DNA of 5,610 nucleotides from an uncultured Lachnospiraceae bacterium. Its GTDB lineage: Bacteria; Bacillota; Clostridia; Lachnospirales; Lachnospiraceae. The notes below the pieces were generated by a model that saw only the letters and a list, made by a program, of their open reading frames with translations, was not told where the DNA came from and made no database searches. The translations under genes and the position numbers were made by a program. This document shows, piece by piece, positions 1-4,294 of this stretch (positions within the stretch are counted from its first letter, which is position 1; each line of letters starts with the position of its first letter). Location: contig CANPZR010000181.1 of NCBI GenBank assembly GCA_947589175.1, forward strand, positions 1 through 5,610, in the 5' to 3' direction.

Positions 1-7
1 AGGGTTT

Positions 8-436
8 ATGATCGCATTGGGAAGTGACCAGGCAGGTTACGAATTGAAACAGGTTATTATGAAGCATCTGGAGGACCGGGGGCTGGAGTACAAGGATTAC
101 GGCAGCTACAGCGCGGATCCGGTGGATTATCCGATTTACGGCAAAAAGGTTGCTCACGCCGTGGCGGACGGGGAGTGCGACAAGGGGATTCTGATCTGCG
201 GCACCGGAATCGGCATTTCCATCGCGGCCAACAAGGTCAGGGGAATCCGGGCGGCGCTCTGCAGCGACTGCTTTAGCGCCGAGGCTACCAGACTGCACAA
301 CGACGCCAATATTCTTGCGTTTGGCGCCCGCGTTGTGGGACCGGGACTGGCGGAGAAGATCGTGGATACATTTCTTGACACGGAGTTTTCCGGCGCGGAG
401 AGACATAAGCGGCGCGTGGATATGATAGAAGAGTAG
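8..436 (+). CDS. rpiB: Ribose-5-phosphate isomerase B
   Basis: RpiB/LacAB-family enzyme that interconverts ribose 5-phosphate and ribulose 5-phosphate in the non-oxidative pentose phosphate pathway; cytosolic. At 142 aa it has the usual family length. Visible motifs are the N-terminal GSDQAGYELK (residues 5-14), the active-site loop GILICGTGIGISIAANK (60-76) with the candidate catalytic Cys64 and Thr66, HND at 97-99 (His97 matches the E. coli catalytic histidine) and GARVVG at 106-111. Arg132 and Arg136 near the C-terminus match the phosphate-binding arginines. The Cys in the active-site loop places it in the Cys-type group (E. coli-like) rather than the Glu-type group (Mycobacterium-like). 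Odd point: the common D-H pair near the N-terminus is D7-Q8 here. The ATG at 8 is preceded only by AGGG at 1-4, so the ribosome binding site may lie partly outside the window. rpiB also lies near the atp genes in Bacillus, so this is old synteny. Family assignment is very secure. Confidence 0.96.
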   Translation: MIALGSDQAGYELKQVIMKHLEDRGLEYKDYGSYSADPVDYPIYGKKVAHAVADGECDKGILICGTGIGISIAANKVRGIRAALCSDCFSAEATRLHNDANILAFGARVVGPGLAEKIVDTFLDTEFSGAERHKRRVDMIEE

Positions 437-509
437 ATAATTTTCTTAAAGGAAAAAAATCCCTTAACAGGGTTCATAGCTGAGATCAGCACAGAAGGAA
501 GGCAGCAGG
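437..509 (+). other. rpiB-proC spacer with proC ribosome binding site
   Basis: A 73-base A/T-rich spacer. AAGGAAGG at 495-502, 7 bases before the proC ATG at 510, is a good ribosome binding site. A 4-bp inverted repeat (CCCT 461-464 / AGGG 469-472, loop TAAC) is flanked on its left by seven A's (453-459). On the + strand there is no T-run after it, so it does not look like an rpiB terminator. No convincing promoter is visible, and rpiB and proC could be cotranscribed. Confidence 0.55.
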
Positions 510-1301
510 ATGTTAGGATTTATAGGTTGCGGCAACATGGCGCAGGCGATGCTGGGAGGGATTCTCGGCAAGGGGTTGTACGCGCCGGACGAGGTGATTG
601 TTTCCCGCCGGAGCGGGGATGCATTGGAGAAGATTAAGGAGCAGCTTCAGGTCAGGGTGACCACGGACAACAGGGAAGTGGCGAGGGCGGCGGACGTGCT
701 CGTGCTGGCGGTGAAGCCGGGGCAGTTCGCGGATGTGATCGGGGAGATCGCGCCCGAGGTCCGCGAGGATGCGCTGATTATCTCCATAGCCGCGGGACAG
801 ACCATAGCGAATATTGAAAATCTATTTGGAAAACAGATAAAATTGGTGAGGACTATGCCCAACACGCCGGCGCTCGTCATGGCCGGCGCGACTGGCATGT
901 GCTTTAACGCGCATGTGACGCCGGAGGAAAAAGAGCGGGCGATTCAGATTTTTGAGAGCTTTGGCGTAGTGGCGGTGGTGCCGGAGAGCCAGATCAACAC
1001 GGTCATCGGCGTCAGCGGCAGCTCGCCCGCCTATGTGTTTATGTTTATCGAGGCGATGGCGGACGCGGCGGTGGCGGACGGCATGCCGAGGGCGCAGGCC
1101 TACCAGCTGGCTGCGCAGTCGGTCCTCGGCAGCGCCAAAATGGTGCTGGAGACCGGCAGGCACCCCGGCGAGCTCAAGGATATGGTGTGCTCTCCGGGCG
1201 GGACGACCATCGAGGCAGTGCGAGTCTTAGAGGAAAAGGGATTTCGCAGCGCCGTCATAGAGGGCCAGATGGCATGTGTGAAAAAAGCAGGGGAAATGTA
1301 G
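510..1301 (+). CDS. proC: Pyrroline-5-carboxylate reductase
   Basis: Catalyses the last step of proline synthesis, the NAD(P)H-dependent reduction of 1-pyrroline-5-carboxylate to L-proline, in the cytosol. The 263 aa length is typical. The N-terminal Rossmann fold opens with GFIGCGNMA (residues 3-11), the dinucleotide-binding glycine motif. VRTMPNTPA follows at 113-121, a conserved cofactor and active-site loop. VSGSSPAYVF (168-177) leads into the all-helical C-terminal dimerisation domain. DMVCSPGGTT, ending at residue 233 with S228-P-G-G-T-T, is the family signature forming the substrate pocket. The start ATG follows AAGGAAGG at a 7-base spacing. Alanine codons are strongly GCG-biased (24 of 35 by my count), unlike atpE. 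Only 34 bases separate it from atpZ with no visible terminator, so read-through into the ATP synthase genes is possible. No truncation or missing motif is seen. Confidence 0.96.
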   Translation: MLGFIGCGNMAQAMLGGILGKGLYAPDEVIVSRRSGDALEKIKEQLQVRVTTDNREVARAADVLVLAVKPGQFADVIGEIAPEVREDALIISIAAGQTIANIENLFGKQIKLVRTMPNTPALVMAGATGMCFNAHVTPEEKERAIQIFESFGVVAVVPESQINTVIGVSGSSPAYVFMFIEAMADAAVADGMPRAQAYQLAAQSVLGSAKMVLETGRHPGELKDMVCSPGGTTIEAVRVLEEKGFRSAVIEGQMACVKKAGEM

Positions 1302-1335
1302 TGTAAAGACAAGTCGCGCAGAAATGTAGGTTTAT

Positions 1336-1614
1336 ATGAGAAAAAGGGACGAGAAAAAAGACCGCAGAGAAATTATAAGGGCGCTTTCTATGGTGCTTCA
1401 GATCGGACTGGCCATGATGACCTGCATGGGAATCAGCCTGGCCATCGGATATTATATCGACCGGCTGACCGGCTTTAAATACGGCGTGCTCATTATGCTG
1501 TTTGTCGGTATTCTGGCGGCTTTCCGCAGTCTGTTTATTCTGACCGGGCGCATCGGCCCGGACGGTAAAAAGGCAGCGCCGAATGAGGAAAAACATGAAG
1601 ACAGCGAAAACTAG
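1336..1614 (+). CDS. atpZ: AtpZ/AtpI-like small membrane protein, first accessory gene of the ATP synthase cluster
   Basis: A 92 aa protein with a very basic N-terminus (MRKRDEKKDRR), two predicted transmembrane helices (about 15-39 and 47-69) joined by the short loop YYIDRLTGFKYG, and a charged hydrophilic tail. This layout, with the I/LG-x-x-x-D-x-x-x-G element between the helices, fits the AtpZ family (putative F0F1-ATPase subunit, ATPase_gene1 type). In alkaliphilic Bacillus, AtpZ has been linked with AtpI to Mg2+/Ca2+ uptake supporting the synthase; the role here is inferred. ATG 1336 is the first possible ATG because an in-frame TAG lies at 1327-1329. The ribosome binding site is poor (TAGG at 1327-1330, 5 bases away), suggesting low translation, as expected for an accessory protein needed in few copies. 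Its 3' end overlaps atpI. Confidence 0.82.
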   Translation: MRKRDEKKDRREIIRALSMVLQIGLAMMTCMGISLAIGYYIDRLTGFKYGVLIMLFVGILAAFRSLFILTGRIGPDGKKAAPNEEKHEDSEN

Positions 1615-1993
1615 CTTGTGGGAAGTGATAGCCGGAATCTGGATTCTGGCGGCCGTGGTCATCGCGGTGTCGTTGATCGGGATTTCCCATCCCGTCCCCT
1701 ATGTCCTGGGGGAGATAGCGGGGAGCCTTGCGGCCATGCTGCTCATGTTCGAGCTGTACCACAGCGTGGATGTGGAGTTAGACCTGCCGGAAAAGAGGGC
1801 GGTGAGCCACTCCAGGCTTCACGCGATCCTGCGCAGCTGCGTAGAGCTTGCGCTGCTCGTCGCCGCCTTTTTCGCGGCGGAGTGGATTTCACCGTACACT
1901 GTTTTAATCGGGCTTTTGGGGCGCAAGTTCGGGACGCTTTTGGTCCCGCTCATGGAGCGGATTCGTTGCCGCAAGCAAGATGAGAACAGATAA
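1583..1993 (+). CDS. atpI: ATP synthase subunit I (AtpI-like assembly factor)
   Basis: A 136 aa membrane protein with four predicted transmembrane segments, at about residues 12-34, 37-59, 82-102 and 104-122, and a short basic C-terminus. The four-helix plan, the size and the place between atpZ and atpB fit the ATP synthase I family. AtpI homologues assist c-ring assembly in sodium-coupled synthases. Sequence conservation in this family is low, so the call rests largely on context and topology. Two in-frame starts are possible. ATG 1583 has AAAAAGG (1567-1573) 9 bases upstream; ATG 1595 has GAGG (1585-1588) 6 bases upstream and would shorten the protein by four residues. Either start lies inside atpZ (overlap 32 or 20 bases), so translation is probably coupled to atpZ. 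An A/T-rich 168-base spacer follows. Confidence 0.8.
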   Translation: MRKNMKTAKTSLWEVIAGIWILAAVVIAVSLIGISHPVPYVLGEIAGSLAAMLLMFELYHSVDVELDLPEKRAVSHSRLHAILRSCVELALLVAAFFAAEWISPYTVLIGLLGRKFGTLLVPLMERIRCRKQDENR

Positions 1994-2004
1994 TGCAGCA
2001 CACT

Positions 2005-2032
2005 ATGACATGTGACAAAATATAAATATAAA
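2005..2032 (+). promoter_or_regulatory. Candidate sigma-A promoter for atpBEFHA
   Basis: ATGACA at 2005-2010 matches the TTGACA -35 consensus at 5 of 6 positions. After a 16-base spacer, TATAAA at 2027-2032 matches the -10 consensus at 5 of 6. Transcription would start near 2039, giving a leader of about 120 bases before atpB. The stretch is markedly A/T-rich compared with the flanking genes. A second overlapping -35-like GTGACA (2012-2017) has no equally good -10. This is inferred from sequence only. Confidence 0.5.
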
Positions 2033-2058
2033 TAATATAGCGCGGCTAATTATTTTGG

Positions 2059-2092
2059 GATAATCACGCGGCTTTTAGGAAAGCTGTCTGAT
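2059..2092 (+). repeat. Leader repeat copy 1, predicted hairpin
   Basis: This copy begins with GATAATCACGCGG (2059-2071), identical to copy 2 which starts 41 bases later. It can fold as AUCA 2063-2066 with UGAU 2089-2092, a C-C mismatch (2067/2088), then an 8-bp stem of 2068-2075 with 2080-2087 (two G-U pairs) closed by the loop UAGG 2076-2079. The stretch lies downstream of the candidate promoter, so it would be transcribed as part of the atpB leader. Direct repeat and pairing are seen; RNA function is inferred. Confidence 0.6.
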
Positions 2093-2099
2093 CAATTTT

Positions 2100-2134
2100 G
2101 ATAATCACGCGGAGCCTTATGGGAGCCGCCTGGT
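2100..2134 (+). repeat. Leader repeat copy 2, predicted hairpin
   Basis: GATAATCACGCGG at 2100-2112 repeats copy 1 exactly. The fold follows the same plan: AUCA 2104-2107 with UGGU 2131-2134, a C-C mismatch (2108/2130) and GCGG 2109-2112 with CCGC 2126-2129. The tip differs: a symmetric AG/AG internal loop (2113-2114 / 2124-2125), then CCU 2115-2117 with GGG 2121-2123 and the loop UAU. The 3' arm AGCCGCCTGGT (2124-2134) differs from copy 1 (2082-2092) at three positions, all transitions that keep pairing. No T-run follows, so it is not an intrinsic terminator. It ends 11 bases before the atpB ribosome binding site. Confidence 0.6.
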
Positions 2135-2145
2135 ATAAATCTAGG

Positions 2146-2164
2146 AAAGGAGAGTGAATGCGTG
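2146..2164 (+). promoter_or_regulatory. atpB ribosome binding site and GTG start choice
   Basis: AAAGGAG at 2146-2152 precedes three closely spaced start-like codons in three different frames: GTG 2154, ATG 2158 and GTG 2162. Only GTG 2162, 9 bases from the site, opens the subunit a frame, and the nearest in-frame upstream stop is TAA 2102-2104. No ATG occurs in the subunit a frame until codon 82, so GTG 2162 is the only sensible start. Confidence 0.8.
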
Positions 2165-2872
2165 GAGAAATCAAACCAGCCGGATTTTTATATCCACTAC
2201 TATAAAGAAGTGTCCATCGGCAATTTTCATTTTCACATCACGACCAGCCATGTCTGTCTGGCCATTGTGTTTATCGTGATTATTGCCTTTGCCATTGTGG
2301 TGAACCGCAAAATTAAAAAAGCGGATCCCGCCAAGGCGCCGACGGGACTTCTCAACGTAGTGGAGCTTCTGGTGGAAACACTGGACAATCTGGTCGTTGA
2401 CAATATGGGAAAATTGCTTGCTCCGAAGTTTCAGAATTACATCGGGGCGCTGTTCATGCTGATCCTGACATGCAACCTTTCGGGGCTGTTCGGACTCAGG
2501 CCGCCCACGGCGGATTTTGGCATCACGCTGCCGCTGGCGCTGATCACCTTCGTGATGATTCAGTATCAGGGCATCAAGTACCAGAAGATGGGCAAACTGA
2601 AGGGATTGTTTGAGCCGATTTTCCTGTTTTTCCCGGTCAACCTGATCAGCGAGTTCGCAACGCCGATTTCCATGTCCCTGCGTCTGTTCGCCAACATCTT
2701 GTCAGGCACGATGATGATGGCGCTGATCTATGGACTTATCGGAAAATTCGCAATCATCTGGCCGGCGGCACTTCACGCCTATATGGATGTGTTTGCCGGA
2801 GCACTGCAGGCATATGTATTTGCCATGCTGACGATGGTATTCATCTCGAATGCCGCGGCAGTGGAGGACTAA
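2162..2872 (+). CDS. atpB: F-type ATP synthase subunit a
   Basis: A 236 aa integral membrane stator subunit of Fo that forms the two ion half-channels next to the c-ring. The essential arginine is Arg174, in SMSLRLFANILSG (residues 170-182), matching E. coli Arg210. Gln216 in FAGALQAYVFAM (211-222) matches E. coli Gln252. Hydrophobic segments lie at about 28-48, 92-113, 119-139, 150-165, 167-205 (a long helical hairpin) and 210-232. The position of E. coli Glu219 is Thr183 here, so the channel polar residues differ from the E. coli proton enzyme. The N-terminus is hydrophilic with no obvious cleavable signal. The GTG start follows AAAGGAG. It is the first structural gene after the 168-base leader, and 37 bases separate it from atpE. 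Confidence 0.96.
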   Translation: MEKSNQPDFYIHYYKEVSIGNFHFHITTSHVCLAIVFIVIIAFAIVVNRKIKKADPAKAPTGLLNVVELLVETLDNLVVDNMGKLLAPKFQNYIGALFMLILTCNLSGLFGLRPPTADFGITLPLALITFVMIQYQGIKYQKMGKLKGLFEPIFLFFPVNLISEFATPISMSLRLFANILSGTMMMALIYGLIGKFAIIWPAALHAYMDVFAGALQAYVFAMLTMVFISNAAAVED

Positions 2873-2909
2873 GTAAAAAATATTTTAATTATTCAGGAGG
2901 AATTGAATT
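2873..2909 (+). promoter_or_regulatory. A/U-rich leader and strong ribosome binding site of atpE
   Basis: This short spacer is nearly all A/T (2873-2894), followed by AGGAGG at 2895-2900, 9 bases before the ATG. Subunit c is needed in roughly ten or more copies per enzyme. In E. coli a U-rich segment before the atpE ribosome binding site raises its translation; this layout looks like an equivalent, by inference. Confidence 0.6.
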
Positions 2910-3161
2910 ATGGAAATGACAGAGGCTATTATTCGTGCAGCATCAGCAATCGGAGCAGGTTTGGCGGTAATCGCCGGTATCGGACCTGGTATTGGACAGG
3001 GTATTGCGGCAGGACACGGCGCAGCGGCAGTAGGACGCAATCCGGGGGCAAGAGGCGAGATCATGTCTACCATGCTTTTGGGACAGGCCGTTGCCGAGAC
3101 AACCGGTCTGTATGGTCTGGCAGTTGCCATGATCCTGTTATTCGCAAATCCACTTATCTGA
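2910..3161 (+). CDS. atpE: F-type ATP synthase subunit c, probable Na+-binding type
   Basis: An 83 aa hairpin of two transmembrane helices (about 5-40 and 50-79) joined by the polar loop GRNPGARGE (42-50), which contacts F1. It oligomerises into the rotor ring. Glu63 in helix 2 is the ion-carrying carboxylate. The helix 1 motif PGIGQ (Pro26, Gln30) and the helix 2 set V61, E63, T64, T65, Y68 line up with the sodium ligands of the Ilyobacter tartaricus c subunit (Q32, V63, E65, S66, T67, Y70), with Ser replaced by Thr. Sodium use is therefore likely but inferred. Codon use is unlike the neighbours: alanine is GCA in 10 of 18 cases and GCG in only 3, consistent with high expression. The ribosome binding site is AGGAGG. 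Confidence 0.97.
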   Translation: MEMTEAIIRAASAIGAGLAVIAGIGPGIGQGIAAGHGAAAVGRNPGARGEIMSTMLLGQAVAETTGLYGLAVAMILLFANPLI

Positions 3162-3178
3162 TGGGATCCATCCGCAGA
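3157..3178 (+). other. Small hairpin at the atpE-atpF junction
   Basis: TCTG 3157-3160 can pair with CAGA 3175-3178, and ATGG 3161-3164 with CCAT 3168-3171, leaving a GAT loop and a CCG bulge. It spans the atpE stop codon and ends 9 bases before the atpF ribosome binding site. No T-run follows. It could affect mRNA stability or coupling between c and b, but a fold this small may be chance. Confidence 0.3.
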
Positions 3179-3187
3179 ATATGTGAG

Positions 3188-3195
3188 AAAGGAGG
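3188..3195 (+). promoter_or_regulatory. atpF ribosome binding site deciding a GTG start
   Basis: AAAGGAGG, close to a perfect anti-16S match, lies 8 bases before GTG 3204. It supports the GTG, since no ATG occurs in this frame until residue 24, inside the membrane helix. Confidence 0.8.
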
Positions 3196-3203
3196 ATTCG
3201 TAA

Positions 3204-3725
3204 GTGGACGTAAACAGAATATTTGGGCTCGATCCGCAGACATTGGCGGACACCTGCATAACCCTGGTCGCCATGCTGGTACTCTTTATCCTGTTGTCCT
3301 ATCTGCTCTTTAACCCGGCGAGGAAGCTGATTCAAAAGAGAAAAGAGCTGATTCAGGCGCAGTTAAATGAGGCGGAGGACACGAGAAAGCAGGCCATTGC
3401 CATGAAGCAGGATTATGACGGCAGGCTCGCCCAGGTGGAAGAGGAGAGCGCCGCGCTTCTGACGGAGGCCAGAAAGAAAGCAAAGGCGAGAGAAAATGAA
3501 ATCGTGGCAGAGGCCAATGAGGAGGCCCACCGCATCATCCAGCGCGCGGAGAAGGAAGTGGCGCTTGAGAAGGACAAAGTCCGGGATGAGATGAAACAGG
3601 AAATGGTTCAGGTGGCATCCCTGATGGCGGGACGCTTTGTGGCGGAGTCTATGGATGAGGCCACACAGGCCAGGCTGATCGACGAGACCTTGAAGGAAAT
3701 GGGTGATGAGACATGGCAAAATTAG
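3204..3725 (+). CDS. atpF: F-type ATP synthase subunit b
   Basis: A 173 aa peripheral-stalk subunit. A single N-terminal transmembrane helix (about residues 14-36) is followed by FNPARKLIQKRKELI, then a long charged helix (about 45-155) rich in Glu, Lys, Ala and Arg, which is the dimeric coiled stalk linking subunit a to delta and alpha. The C-terminal stretch QVASLMAGRFVAESMD is typical of the delta-contacting end. The size is usual for a homodimeric b subunit, and no second b-type gene (b') is seen between atpE and atpH. It starts with GTG after AAAGGAGG. Its last 13 bases overlap the start of atpH, so the two are probably translationally coupled. Confidence 0.95.
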   Translation: MDVNRIFGLDPQTLADTCITLVAMLVLFILLSYLLFNPARKLIQKRKELIQAQLNEAEDTRKQAIAMKQDYDGRLAQVEEESAALLTEARKKAKARENEIVAEANEEAHRIIQRAEKEVALEKDKVRDEMKQEMVQVASLMAGRFVAESMDEATQARLIDETLKEMGDETWQN

Positions 3726-4264
3726 TTTCTAAGGTATATGGAGACGCCCTGTTTTCCCTGGCGGTTGAGGAGGGCAGGCTGGACCAGATCTGGGACGAGA
3801 CGGCGCTTGTTCGGGAGACGCTTCGCGAAAATCCCGATTTTATCGCGGTGATCTGCCATCCTGAGATGTCCGGTGAGAAAAAGCTCTCCGCTCTGAACAG
3901 CGTGTTTCAGGGAAAATTGTCCGACGAGAGCATGGGGTTTCTGAACGTGCTGGTGAAAAAAGGACGGTTCGGCGAAATTTTGCCGGTGCTCGACTATTTT
4001 GACGAGAAGGCGAAGGAGTACAAAAAAATCGGCGTGGTACAGGTGACGACGCCGACGGCTCTGACGGACAGCCAGAAAAAGCAGGTGGAAAAAAGGCTTC
4101 TCGAGGTATCGGATTATGAGAGTCTGGAGATGCACTATCAGCTGGATAAGGAATTGTTAGGGGGCATGGTGATCCGGATGGGAGATCAGGTTCTCGACAA
4201 CAGCATCCGCTCCAAGCTGGACGCTATGACGAGGAGCTTAAATAAAGTGAAACTGTCCTGCTAA
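3713..4264 (+). CDS. atpH: F-type ATP synthase subunit delta
   Basis: A 183 aa soluble stator subunit (OSCP-like) that clamps the top of F1 to the b dimer. The N-terminus MAKLVSKVYGDALFSLAVEEG carries the family YGDALF/YAxAL-type opening and is followed by the helical domain that binds alpha. The middle holds FLNVLVKKGRF (about 76-86), a conserved delta element. The C-terminal domain includes the family element LLGGMVIRMGDQVLDNSIRSKLD (about 148-170). The start ATG lies inside the end of atpF. Only a weak AAGGA (3693-3697) lies 15 bases upstream, so re-initiation from atpF translation is likely. A gap of 30 bases follows before atpA. The assignment is secure on motif and position. Confidence 0.95.
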   Translation: MAKLVSKVYGDALFSLAVEEGRLDQIWDETALVRETLRENPDFIAVICHPEMSGEKKLSALNSVFQGKLSDESMGFLNVLVKKGRFGEILPVLDYFDEKAKEYKKIGVVQVTTPTALTDSQKKQVEKRLLEVSDYESLEMHYQLDKELLGGMVIRMGDQVLDNSIRSKLDAMTRSLNKVKLSC

Positions 4265-4294
4265 GGCGGGATATGAAAGAAGGTGTGCGAATAC

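Noticed and set aside
453..474. Possible terminator for the - strand (CCCT/AGGG stem, then a T-run on that strand)
   Set aside because: The stem is only 4 bp, and no - strand gene in the window would use it.
154..492. 112 aa open frame on the - strand across rpiB
   Set aside because: It overlaps a secure rpiB on the other strand, is of low complexity and matches no family I know.
1618..1983. 121 aa open frame in another + frame inside atpI
   Set aside because: The Arg/Gly/Ala-rich translation is typical of a shifted frame in a G+C-rich gene; the atpI frame gives a clean four-helix membrane protein.
2031..2047. A third copy of the leader repeat around CGCGGCT 2041-2047
   Set aside because: Only the CGCGGCT core matches; the preceding ten bases agree at about three positions, and the 3' arm is absent.
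2131..2139. Extended -10-like TGGTATAAA close to atpB
   Set aside because: Transcription would begin at about 2146, within the ribosome binding site, and no -35 match exists; it also forms the 3' arm of the second hairpin.
2100..2145. Intrinsic terminator in the atpB leader
   Set aside because: The second hairpin is followed by UAUAAAUCUAGG, not a U-run, and a terminator here would cut off the whole synthase operon.
2903..3313. 136 aa + frame across atpE and the start of atpF
   Set aside because: It is a shifted-frame shadow of two certain genes, rich in Arg, Gly and Ser, without its own ribosome binding site.
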